From Aureimonas glaciei (GTDB lineage Bacteria > Pseudomonadota > Alphaproteobacteria > Rhizobiales > Rhizobiaceae): DNA of 64,000 nucleotides. This document shows positions 52,191 to 60,661 of this stretch, in pieces. The first letter of the stretch is position 1. Each line of letters begins with the position of its first letter. The stretch lies in the NCBI RefSeq assembly GCF_014643375.1, contig NZ_BMJJ01000003.1, forward strand, positions 485,105 through 549,104, in the 5' to 3' direction. The notes below the pieces were generated by a model. That model saw only the letters and a list, made by a program, of their open reading frames with translations. It did not search any database and was not told where the DNA came from. The translations under genes were made by a program, and so were the position numbers.

Positions 52191-54437
52191 ATGGGTGCAT
52201 CTCTCGCTGCTGCCTTCCGCAAGCCCCCGAAGTCCGCCGGCCTTAGCGTCACCCGGCGCGCCATGCTGGGCGGAGGCCTGACGATTGCCTTCGGCCTCTC
52301 GCCGCTCGGACGCAAGGTCTGGGCGCAGGGCGGCGAACAGCCGAGCCTGCGCGCGATCGAGGGCCAGGTGGAGGGCGGTGATACCGGTGACGCCTTCCAG
52401 GGGTTTGCCCCTGGCGGCTTCGTGCGGATCGCCCCGGATGGGCGCATCACGCTGCTGATCCCCAACATCGAAATGGGGCAGGGCATCCACACCGCCGAAG
52501 CGATGCTGATCGCCGAGGAGCTGGAGGTCGGGCTCGACCAGGTCGAAGTCCTGCCGGCCCCGCCGAACGAGGAGCTCTACAAGCAGCCGCTGCTCCAGTC
52601 CCAGACCACCGGCGGCTCCACCTCCATCCGCGCCACCTGGACGCCCCTGCGCCAGGCGGGCGCCATGGCCCGCACCCTTCTGATCGGTGCCGCTGCCGCT
52701 CGTTGGAACGTCGATGCTGCCGGGTGCATCGCGGCGCGCGGCGTCGTGACCCATGCCGGCGGAAACCATTCGGCCACCTATGCCGAGCTCGTCGAGGATG
52801 CTGCAAAGCTTCCCCTGCCGACCGATGTCGTCCTGAAGGATCCGTCGAAGTTCACGCTCGTCGGCACCGCGGCCGCGCGCGTCGAGGGGCCCTCGAAGAC
52901 CGACGGGACGGCTGTCTTCGGCATCGACGTGAAGGTCGAGGGCATGAAGATCGCGACCGTCGTCGCCTGTCCGATCTTCGGCGGCACGCTGGGCGCGGTG
53001 GACGAGACGGCCGCCCGGGCGGTTCCCGGCGTTCGCGACGTCGTCAAGCTGGAAAGGGCGGTTGCGGTCACCGGCGACCACTACTGGGCTGCCCGGCAGG
53101 GCGTCGACGCGCTCGACATTAAATGGGGCGAGGGCCAGAACGCAGGACTGACGACCGATCTCATCTTCCAGGACCTGAAAAAGGCTTCGGAGACGGGCAA
53201 GCCCGTTCTGGCGCGAACCGAGGGCGATCCCGCGGGCGCCTTTGCCTCGGCCGCGAAGAAGGTGGAGGCGGTGTACCAGCTACCCTTCCTCGCCCATGCG
53301 ACCATGGAGCCCGTCAACTGCCTCGTCCACGTTCGCGAGGGCGAGTGCGAGATCTGGTGCGGCACGCAGGTTCCGACCGCGGCGCAGGCGCTGGCGGCGA
53401 AGATCCTCAACCTCCCTATCGACAAGGTGACCCTCCACAACCAGGTCATCGGCGGTGGTTTTGGGCGTCGCCTCGAGGCGGACTATGTCGGCCAGGCCGT
53501 TGAGATCGCGAAGAACCTATCCTATCCGGTCAAGGTTATCTGGTCGCGCGAGGAGGATTTTCAGCACGACCTCTACCGGCCGGCCTATTACGACCGCGTT
53601 GCCGCTGGCCTTGGCGAAGACGGCAAGCCTGTCGCCTGGATCGACCACGTCACCGGCGGCTCGGTCCTCGGCAGCTATCTTCCAACCGGTCTTCCCGACG
53701 GCACCCTCGATTCCGACGCCGTCGAAGGCGCGGCAGAGCCGCCCTACGCCTTTCCCAATCTTCTCGTCGACTGGGTCCGCAAGGACCCGCCGGTACCGGT
53801 CAGCTGGTGGCGGGGCGTCGGTCCGACCCACAACATCTTCGTGGTCGAGAGTTTCATGGACGAGCTCGCCACGGCGGCGGGACAGGATCCCGTCGCCTAC
53901 CGCATGTCCCTGCTCGGCAACAACCCGCGGGCTGCGGGCGTGCTGAAGCTCGCGGCGGACAAGGCCGGATGGGGAACCACCACGGCCGCTCCCGGCGAGG
54001 GTCGCGGCATCGCCCTGCATATGTCGTTCGGCAGCTACATCGCCGTCGTTCTGGACATCTCGGTGGGCACGGACGGCGCCATCGTCCTGAAGCGGGCCGT
54101 CGCAGCGGTGGATTGCGGCCATGTCGTCAATCCCGGCATCGTCACCGCGCAGGTCGAGGGCGGCTTGCTGTTCGGCCTATCAGCCGCCCTCTACAACGGC
54201 ATCACGATCGATGCCGGGCGCGTGCAGCAAACGACGTTCGACGACTACGGACAGCTGCGGATGAACGAGAGCATTCCGGTCGAGGTGCATATCGTTCCGA
54301 GCACCGAAGACCCTGGTGGGATGGGCGAGACGGCGACGGTCTCGGCCGCGCCGGTCCTCGGCAACGCCATCTTCGCGGCGACCGGCAAGCGTCTGCGCAG
54401 CCTTCCGTTCGTGCCTGCCCTGACTTCGGGCAGCTGA
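52191..54437 (+). CDS. IorB-type molybdopterin large subunit (Tat-exported)
   Basis: A 748-aa molybdenum hydroxylase large subunit. A twin-arginine signal (SVTRRAMLGGGLTIAFGLSP) shows periplasmic export, which matches the absence of a FAD subunit. IEMGQGIHTAEAMLIAEEL, VIGGGFGRRLEADYVGQA, WWRGVGPTHNIFVVESFMDEL and the terminal GGMGETATVSAAPVLGNAIFA (catalytic Glu) are family motifs. Electrons would leave to a cytochrome c rather than NAD or O2. The substrate, an aldehyde or N-heterocycle, is unknown. Confidence 0.92.
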   Translation: MGASLAAAFRKPPKSAGLSVTRRAMLGGGLTIAFGLSPLGRKVWAQGGEQPSLRAIEGQVEGGDTGDAFQGFAPGGFVRIAPDGRITLLIPNIEMGQGIHTAEAMLIAEELEVGLDQVEVLPAPPNEELYKQPLLQSQTTGGSTSIRATWTPLRQAGAMARTLLIGAAAARWNVDAAGCIAARGVVTHAGGNHSATYAELVEDAAKLPLPTDVVLKDPSKFTLVGTAAARVEGPSKTDGTAVFGIDVKVEGMKIATVVACPIFGGTLGAVDETAARAVPGVRDVVKLERAVAVTGDHYWAARQGVDALDIKWGEGQNAGLTTDLIFQDLKKASETGKPVLARTEGDPAGAFASAAKKVEAVYQLPFLAHATMEPVNCLVHVREGECEIWCGTQVPTAAQALAAKILNLPIDKVTLHNQVIGGGFGRRLEADYVGQAVEIAKNLSYPVKVIWSREEDFQHDLYRPAYYDRVAAGLGEDGKPVAWIDHVTGGSVLGSYLPTGLPDGTLDSDAVEGAAEPPYAFPNLLVDWVRKDPPVPVSWWRGVGPTHNIFVVESFMDELATAAGQDPVAYRMSLLGNNPRAAGVLKLAADKAGWGTTTAAPGEGRGIALHMSFGSYIAVVLDISVGTDGAIVLKRAVAAVDCGHVVNPGIVTAQVEGGLLFGLSAALYNGITIDAGRVQQTTFDDYGQLRMNESIPVEVHIVPSTEDPGGMGETATVSAAPVLGNAIFAATGKRLRSLPFVPALTSGS

Positions 54438-54469
54438 CGCGAGCGAGAGCCGGCGGCGACGAAAGCGCG

Positions 54470-54496
54470 GGCGGCTTCCTTCCGAGGGAAGCCGCC
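54470..54496 (+). terminator. Hairpin after the molybdenum enzyme
   Basis: GGCGGCTTCC / GGAAGCCGCC, ten-base perfect stem, loop of seven, 33 bases beyond the stop. There is no T-run. Confidence 0.55.
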
Positions 54497-54579
54497 AGCC
54501 TAGAGGCGGGTCGGTCCGCGACGATAAGAAGTTGATGGCCGTGGAGACGCTCAGGGCCGGGAGATCGTGAGGATCCGAC

Positions 54580-55515
54580 ATGCGCAGGAACCTCGTCGCC
54601 CTCGGCGTCGGTCTCACCGCCTTGACCGCAGGAGCGGTTATCCTCCGAACAGCACAAGCGAGGCGGCAGATCGGGCCGATCGGTCGCTTCCTCGCGGTCG
54701 ACGGCGTCCGGCTTCATTATACCGAGTTCGGATCGGGCGAACCGATCGTATTGCTGCATGGAAACGGCAGCCTGATCCAGGAATTCCTGGCCAGCGGTCT
54801 TGTCGACCGGTTGGCCCGGGATCACCGCGTCATCCTCTTCGACCGTCCGGGCTACGGGTTCAGCCAGAGGCCACGCGGGCGAGCCTGGTCGCCGGCGGCG
54901 CAGGCCAATCTCTTCCGGCAGGCGGTGCGGCAGCTTGGCGTGGACGAGGTGCACCTGCTCGGCCACTCCTGGGGGACGCTGGTGGCGATGGAATGGGCCC
55001 TGCGGCATCCCGCGAGCGTGGTCAGCGTCAGCGCGCTCTCGGGCTATTTCTTCCCGACGTTTCGCCCTGACGTGGCTCTCGCCTCGATCCCCGCCGTGCC
55101 GATCATCGGCGATCTGATGCGCCACACAATCGTGCCTCTGCTCGCCCGGCTGGTATGGCCAAAATTGCTGCGAGATCTCTTCGGCCCAGCGGCGACGCCG
55201 CCGCGCTTCCACGAGGTGCCGCGGGCGCTGATGCTGGCGCCGCGGGCTCTCGGGGCTTCTGCGGAGGAGTCGGCGCTGATGATTCCGGCGGCGCAGGCAT
55301 TGCAAGGCCGATATGCCGGGCTGAGGGCACGGCTTCTGATCATGGCAGGGGAGGGCGACCGTATTGTCGATCCCGCGCAGCAGTCCCGGCGCCTCCACGA
55401 ACGCCTTCCGGGAAGCCAGCTTGTCGTCATCGAGGGCGCAGGACACCTTTTCCACCATACGGAGCTCGCGAAGACGGCCGCAGCCATTGTGGCCTTCACC
55501 CGATCTGGAACGTGA
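54580..55515 (+). CDS. Alpha/beta hydrolase with membrane anchor
   Basis: A 311-aa alpha/beta hydrolase with an N-terminal hydrophobic helix (about 5-25). VLLHGNGSL gives the oxyanion region, GHSWGTL the nucleophile Ser, and GAGHLFHHTE the catalytic His. The substrate is unknown. GAGGATCCGAC precedes the ATG. Confidence 0.88.
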   Translation: MRRNLVALGVGLTALTAGAVILRTAQARRQIGPIGRFLAVDGVRLHYTEFGSGEPIVLLHGNGSLIQEFLASGLVDRLARDHRVILFDRPGYGFSQRPRGRAWSPAAQANLFRQAVRQLGVDEVHLLGHSWGTLVAMEWALRHPASVVSVSALSGYFFPTFRPDVALASIPAVPIIGDLMRHTIVPLLARLVWPKLLRDLFGPAATPPRFHEVPRALMLAPRALGASAEESALMIPAAQALQGRYAGLRARLLIMAGEGDRIVDPAQQSRRLHERLPGSQLVVIEGAGHLFHHTELAKTAAAIVAFTRSGT

Positions 55516-55617
55516 CGGTAGGCGGAGGCGGGCGGGCACAGGTGATGCCGATCTCGCTACCGCCTGAACAGCTGTTGGGATCGCTGTGCGTGGATCCGAA
55601 ACTCGGCGCGATTTGGT

Positions 55618-56517
55618 TCAGCCGCCGAGGAAATCGAGGATCTCTGCGTTCACCACTCCCGGCATTTCGCGGTGAAGCCAGTGGGTGGCCTCGGGAAGAA
55701 ACACCACGCGCGCATCCGTGCAGCGGCGCGCCGAGGCGTCCGCCAGCCCCGGCTCCAGCGCCGTATCCTTCCTGCCCCAGAGCACCAGCGTCGGCGTCTT
55801 GATCATTTCGGGATAGGACGGGCGGTACCGCAGGGCGCGATACCAGTTCAGCATCGAGGTCAAGGCACGGGGCTGCCGCCATGCCTGGCGGTAGAGCGCC
55901 AGATCCTCGGCGGAAAAAGCGCCCGGTCGCGCCATGCCGACAACCGCCCTTTCCAGGACCTTCGATCCTCTGGCGGCCAGCAGCGCCTCGGGAAGCCAGG
56001 GAAACTGGAAGAAGCCGACATAGGCGCTGCGCAGGAACTGCGTCGGCGAGCGCAGCGCGTAGCCGAAAAGGGCATCGGGATGCGGAGCATTCAGGATGAC
56101 GAGCTTCTTGACCTGCGCGGGTCGCTCTGCCGCGAGGGCCCAGGCGACGATGCCACCCCAGTCGTGCCCGATCAGGTGAAAACGCTCGATTTCCATAGCC
56201 CTGGCGAGGAGAGAGATGTCCTCGACCAGCCGGCCGAGGGCATAGGCGCGCACGCCCGCCGGCTTGTCGCTCGTGTTGTAGCCGCGTTGGTCCGGAATGA
56301 TCAGCCGGTAGCCGGCCGCTGCCAACGCCGGGATCTGGTGCTTCCAGCCGATCCAATGGTCGGGAAAGCCGTGCAGGAGGATGATCGGCTGGCCGTCAGG
56401 TGGGCCGACGCAGGCGACGTGAAGTTTCACGAGGCCCGTATCGACGAAGCGATGCTCGACCGCCGGCGCGGAAAGCGCATCGCCGGACGGGATCAGCCCA
56501 TTGGCGTCTTCGAGCAT
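55618..56517 (-). CDS. Epoxide-hydrolase-like alpha/beta hydrolase
   Basis: A 299-aa alpha/beta hydrolase: HGFPDHWIGWKHQ oxyanion loop, GHDWGGIVAW with a nucleophilic Asp, and ATHWLHREMP with the catalytic His. An Asp nucleophile followed by Trp suggests an epoxide hydrolase or haloalkane dehalogenase; a Tyr-rich cap is compatible with the former. It follows the metallo-beta-lactamase gene by nine bases. Confidence 0.88.
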   Translation of the reverse strand: MLEDANGLIPSGDALSAPAVEHRFVDTGLVKLHVACVGPPDGQPIILLHGFPDHWIGWKHQIPALAAAGYRLIIPDQRGYNTSDKPAGVRAYALGRLVEDISLLARAMEIERFHLIGHDWGGIVAWALAAERPAQVKKLVILNAPHPDALFGYALRSPTQFLRSAYVGFFQFPWLPEALLAARGSKVLERAVVGMARPGAFSAEDLALYRQAWRQPRALTSMLNWYRALRYRPSYPEMIKTPTLVLWGRKDTALEPGLADASARRCTDARVVFLPEATHWLHREMPGVVNAEILDFLGG

Positions 56518-56526
56518 CGAATTACC

Positions 56527-57426
56527 TCATGGCTTGCGGTAGGCCGTTCCATCCTCCGCGCGCGCCGGGCTGGACAGGTACTGCCCCTTCGCCGGCACGG
56601 CGATGGTGTCGAACTCCGCCGCCAGCCGATCGAGCGCCTTTTGCATCTCCGGGCCCTGCATCGCCCGGCCGTGTCCGGTGACGACGATTTTCGGCCGCAG
56701 CGCGGCGAGGCGCTGGACGGACTGGCGCGCTTTGTCCCATTCCACTGTGTAGTACATGGGCGGACCATGCATCACCGGTTCCTGGACGGCGACAGCATAG
56801 GCCGATTCCTGCTCTGTGGTGACGAAGGCGTCGCCGGCGATGAGGGCGCCATCCTCCTCGCGCCAGAGGGACACGTGGCCGACGCTGTGACCCGGCGAGT
56901 GGATCCACCGCCATCCCGGCAGGCCTGGAACGCCGCCGTCCTCCGGCAGTGTCTGGAGCCGCTCCGACACGTCCACCGGCCCCCGCGGATAGAACCGCGC
57001 CATCGCCGCCATCATGCCACCGCCCACCGACGGGTCGCCCGGCGGGTAGGCGGCGGTGCCGTCGAGATACGGGCGCTCCAGCGCATGGGCGTAGACGGGC
57101 ACTTCCCACTTCCGTGCCAGTTCCTCGAGCGCGCCGATGTGGTCGAAATGGCCGTGTGTCATGACGATCGCCGAGGGGCGGGCGTCGAGGCCGAAACGTT
57201 CGGAAGCGGCTTCCTCGATCAGCCCCCGCGTTCCCGGCAGGCCGGTGTCGACGAGCACCCAGTTGCGGTCGCCGCAACCGGCCGACCCGACGAACATTAC
57301 GTTGACGATGCCGAGACGGCGATAGGCGAGATCCCTCGCAATCTCGTGTGTGTGGTCGTGCCTGGCTGCATCGAGCACGGGATCGATGGCGACGGCTTCT
57401 TCGGGAAGGGAGAGTTGCTTGCTCAT
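56527..57426 (-). CDS. Metallo-beta-lactamase-fold hydrolase
   Basis: A 299-aa protein with the zinc motif MTHGHFDHIGALEEL (HxHxDH), HSPGHSVGHVSLW (third His) and AGDAFVTTE (bridging Asp). It fits a broad group of lactonase/glyoxalase-II/thioesterase-like enzymes; which one is unclear. It is co-transcribed with the epoxide-hydrolase-like gene. Confidence 0.88.
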   Translation of the reverse strand: MSKQLSLPEEAVAIDPVLDAARHDHTHEIARDLAYRRLGIVNVMFVGSAGCGDRNWVLVDTGLPGTRGLIEEAASERFGLDARPSAIVMTHGHFDHIGALEELARKWEVPVYAHALERPYLDGTAAYPPGDPSVGGGMMAAMARFYPRGPVDVSERLQTLPEDGGVPGLPGWRWIHSPGHSVGHVSLWREEDGALIAGDAFVTTEQESAYAVAVQEPVMHGPPMYYTVEWDKARQSVQRLAALRPKIVVTGHGRAMQGPEMQKALDRLAAEFDTIAVPAKGQYLSSPARAEDGTAYRKP

Positions 57427-57528
57427 TCTGGCTCCAAAAGACGATGGCGCCGGCCCACTGAATTGCGCGAACCTGCAAATATCACTCTGGGCCGTTCGGC
57501 TCGGAGCGAGCTGATTGCCGACGAAGGC

Positions 57529-57879
57529 TCAGCCGACGGTGATGTTGAACGGGTCGGGGTCGAAGCCGAAATGGCCGGTGAGAGACTCCAGATCTCCTGT
57601 GGGATCTTCCAGCATCCACACGGCCTTCTCTACGCCGCCACCCGACGCGGTCACGGACCAGAAACGCGCCCGCCCTGTTCCGATCGGCGCGGGTCCTGCT
57701 TCAGTCTCAACCAGATGCTCCTCATAAACGTCCGCGCGGGGCACGTAATAGACGGGCACCTCGCCAGCATGAACGAGAACCGCGGCTTTCGTGGCCGCGA
57801 TTACCGCGTCATGTCGCCTGATGATGACCGGTTCGGACTGTGCCTCGGTCTTGAAGGTTAGATCTGACGGCAACGACAT
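57529..57879 (-). CDS. DUF427 protein
   Basis: A 116-aa DUF427 protein (VPVYYVPRADVYEEHLVETE, then RARFWSVTASGGGVEKAVWML). The ATG at 57879 follows AAGGAGATAACC. The family has an unknown role and often occurs in actinobacteria and soil proteobacteria. Confidence 0.85.
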   Translation of the reverse strand: MSLPSDLTFKTEAQSEPVIIRRHDAVIAATKAAVLVHAGEVPVYYVPRADVYEEHLVETEAGPAPIGTGRARFWSVTASGGGVEKAVWMLEDPTGDLESLTGHFGFDPDPFNITVG

Positions 57880-57995
57880 GGTTATCTCCTTTTGAAGCAT
57901 TTTTTCGGGCGTTTATGAAAGCTCAAACGGGCGCGGGGTTCCGTAAGGCTCTCGTGACCTTGGCGCAGGTCGTGGCCATCAACTGGAAAGAAGGG

Positions 57996-58493
57996 TCACG
58001 CCGGCCTGCCGGCGGACTTGATCAAGCTCCAGCCGGCCAGCAGCATCAGTGCTCCCCAGATCAGAAAGCCGATGTCCCAGTAGATCCAGGTATCGCGCGA
58101 CACCGTTTCGTTGACGTGATGGATCCCCAGCAGGTGATGATTGACCAAGCCCTCGACGAGATTGAAGCTTCCGAAGCCTGCGAGAAGAGAACCGACAAGG
58201 TGCCGTGTCCGCCACTGCGAGGTTCCCCGGCGCCCGGCCCGCCAGAGAATGACGATGCCAATGGCGACGAGGACGTAGGTTCCGGCATGGAAAAGGCCGT
58301 CCAGTAGAGTGTTGATCCGGAGGTTTTCGAGGCTGTCGGCGGGATAGCCGGCGCTGGTCGCCATATGGTGCCACTGCAGGACCTGGTGCAGAACGATCCC
58401 ATCGAAGAAGCCCCCGAGACCCATGCCGAGGAATATTCCCGCCGAAACCGGAAATGGCTTCATTCCAAGGGGGGGCATCTCAAGGCGGGTCAT
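57996..58493 (-). CDS. DUF2243 membrane protein
   Basis: A 165-aa, four-helix membrane protein with the DUF2243 signature GLGGFFDGIVLHQVLQWHH, then LVEGLVNHHLLGIHHVNE. The His pairs could bind metal or haem. GAGCAACG precedes the ATG. It is followed on the same strand by DUF427 after a 116-base gap without a gene... the order of transcription is DUF2243 first. Confidence 0.88.
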   Translation of the reverse strand: MTRLEMPPLGMKPFPVSAGIFLGMGLGGFFDGIVLHQVLQWHHMATSAGYPADSLENLRINTLLDGLFHAGTYVLVAIGIVILWRAGRRGTSQWRTRHLVGSLLAGFGSFNLVEGLVNHHLLGIHHVNETVSRDTWIYWDIGFLIWGALMLLAGWSLIKSAGRPA

Positions 58494-59160
58494 CGTTGCT
58501 CCTTTCGGTGCCGCGGCGTTCGGCCGGGTAAAGAGGTTGTGTCCGGATCCCGCCTTCCAGGGCATGCCCTGCATGCTCTACCAAGCGCGCAGACCAACCC
58601 TTTGTTCCCGCTTAACTCTTAGCCGAGACCTGGGTAGATCGGGGGTTTGCTCGCCCGAGCCGAGACCGGATCCACGGACAAGTCTCCACTTCGCACGGAA
58701 CGGCGTCGCACTCCGTCGATCGACGACATGCCCCCTGCGAGGAGGCCTGACGCAGTCTGGAAAGAGCCCAGCACGACCGAAGTTCGCGAGCTGCGCCTGG
58801 CCCGACCCCAAGAAACCGCACAGGGCGAAATATTGCGAGAACGGCGCCAGGGCCGTGGCTTGGAAAGCCAAGGCAAAGCGAACCACCGCGGCCTTCTTGG
58901 TGAACACGAGCTCGCCAAGCCGACGAAAATGCTTGCGGCCCTGCGCGACCATCTGGGCATCGGCGCCGAGGTCGATGAGAAGATCGAGCCAACCTTGAAC
59001 GACATGGCGCCTGAGGCCGTGCTCGAGGCCCTCACGACGCAGGGAGAAAGTGCCCTGGGGCCGTCCTGATTCCTAATCCGCTTCCTTGCCAGTGACTTGC
59101 CCGACAGCTACCGATGCGAGTAGTACCGCCACATTACAGTCAGCTACTACGGAGCTCGAC
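58494..59160. other. Intergenic region upstream of the KaiC-like gene
   Basis: About 665 bases. A possible plus-strand frame at 58647-59069 (140 codons, non-ATG start) ends with AALRDHLGIGAEVDEKIEP but has no family match and atypical composition upstream, so it is not called. An in-frame TTG at 59086 would lengthen the KaiC-like protein by 25 residues; no ribosome site supports it. Confidence 0.4.
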
Positions 59161-60660
59161 GTGAACACTGTATCTGCCAAAGCCGAGACGGGTGTTGCCG
59201 GTCTGGATGACGTCCTCGGCGGCGGCCTTGCCCCGGGTCATGTCTTCCTGATGGAGGGCAGCCCTGGCACCGGCAAGACGACGATCGCTCTCAGCTTTCT
59301 GATGTCGGGCGCACAGCTCGGCGAGAAGGGCCTCTACATCACGCTCTCGGAGACGGAGAGGGAGCTTCGGACCGGCGCGCGATCGCATGGCTGGGAGCTC
59401 AGCGGCGCGATCGAGGTCAGCGAATTGGTCCCGCCCGAGAGCTTGCTCGATCCCGATTCAGAGCAGAGCCTTCTCTACTCCTCCGACCTCGAGCTCGGGG
59501 AGACGACGAAAGCCATCTTCGATGCATTTCATCGCGTCCAGCCGTCCCGGGTCGTCCTCGACAGCCTCTCGGAAATCCGCCTCTTGGCGCAGAGCTCGCT
59601 TCGCTATCGCCGGCAGATCCTCGCGCTGAAGCATTTCTTCGCGACGAAAAACGTCACTGTCCTGCTGCTCGACGATCTGACGACGGACACCACGGACAAG
59701 ACCGTTCACTCCATCGCCCACGGTGTGATCAAACTGGAGGAGTTGGCGCCGGAATACGGCTCGGAGCGCCGGCGGCTGCGTATCATGAAATACCGCGGTC
59801 AGGCGTTCAGGGGCGGCTATCATGACATGGTGATCAAGAACGGCGGCGTCTCTGTCTTCCCTCGGCTCGTTGCGTCGGAGCACCGTGTTCCGTTCGCCCG
59901 CACGCAGAGGACGAGCGGGATTGCGGAGCTGGATGCTCTGGTCGGTGGTGGCCTGGAGCAGGGATCCAGCACGCTGGTTCTCGGGCCGGCCGGCACGGGA
60001 AAGTCGATGTTCTGCTTCCAGTTCGCCGTGGCCGCGATAGAGAGGGGCGAGAAAGCGGCGATGTTCATCTTCGACGAGGAGCTCGGTCTGCTGTTCGACC
60101 GGACGAGGTCCCTGGGCATGGATCTCGAATCGATGAGAGACTCCGGGCTGCTTCATATCGAACAAGTCGATGCCGCCGAGATGTCACCTGGCGAGTTCGC
60201 CCACCGCGTCCGTGACCGTGTTGACAGCTCCGGCGCGAAGACGGTCGTCATCGACAGCCTGAATGGCTACCAATCCTCCATGCCAGCCGAGAGCGCGCTG
60301 ACGCTGCACATTCACGAGTTGATACAGTTCTTGAATCGCCGGGGCGCCACGACCTTCCTGACCGTCGCCCAACACGGCCTTGTCGGTAGCATGAAGAGCC
60401 CGGTCGACCTGACCTACATTGCGGACACGGTGATCTTGCTTCGCTATTTCGAGGCTCTTGGGAAAGTCAGGCGGGCGGTCTCCGTCATCAAGAAGCGCAC
60501 GGGCCGACACGAAGACACGATCAGGGAGTTCAAGATCGGCGCATCGGGGCTCATCCTGGGACCACCGCTCAAGGAGTTCCAAGGCGTGCTGCAGGGTGTG
60601 CCGCAGTTCATTGGCAGCGGCGAAGGTGGCTCGAGATCCGTTCCGGAAGGTATGCTCTGA
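59161..60660 (+). CDS. KaiC-like double-ATPase-domain protein
   Basis: A 499-aa RecA/KaiC-superfamily protein with two ATPase domains: Walker A GSPGTGKTT in the first and GPAGTGKSM in the second, with Walker B stretches RVVLDSL and KTVVIDSL. The end (YIADTVILLRYFEALGKVRRAVSVIKKRTGRHED) matches KaiC CII. At the positions of the cyanobacterial phospho-sites Ser431/Thr432 it has Thr418 and Tyr419. No kaiB is nearby. The start GTG 59161 follows GGAG. It is coupled to a hybrid kinase. Confidence 0.88.
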   Translation: MNTVSAKAETGVAGLDDVLGGGLAPGHVFLMEGSPGTGKTTIALSFLMSGAQLGEKGLYITLSETERELRTGARSHGWELSGAIEVSELVPPESLLDPDSEQSLLYSSDLELGETTKAIFDAFHRVQPSRVVLDSLSEIRLLAQSSLRYRRQILALKHFFATKNVTVLLLDDLTTDTTDKTVHSIAHGVIKLEELAPEYGSERRRLRIMKYRGQAFRGGYHDMVIKNGGVSVFPRLVASEHRVPFARTQRTSGIAELDALVGGGLEQGSSTLVLGPAGTGKSMFCFQFAVAAIERGEKAAMFIFDEELGLLFDRTRSLGMDLESMRDSGLLHIEQVDAAEMSPGEFAHRVRDRVDSSGAKTVVIDSLNGYQSSMPAESALTLHIHELIQFLNRRGATTFLTVAQHGLVGSMKSPVDLTYIADTVILLRYFEALGKVRRAVSVIKKRTGRHEDTIREFKIGASGLILGPPLKEFQGVLQGVPQFIGSGEGGSRSVPEGML

Positions 60661-60661
60661 C

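Noticed and set aside
58647..59069. 140-codon frame before the KaiC-like gene
   Set aside because: Non-ATG start, uneven composition and no recognisable domain.
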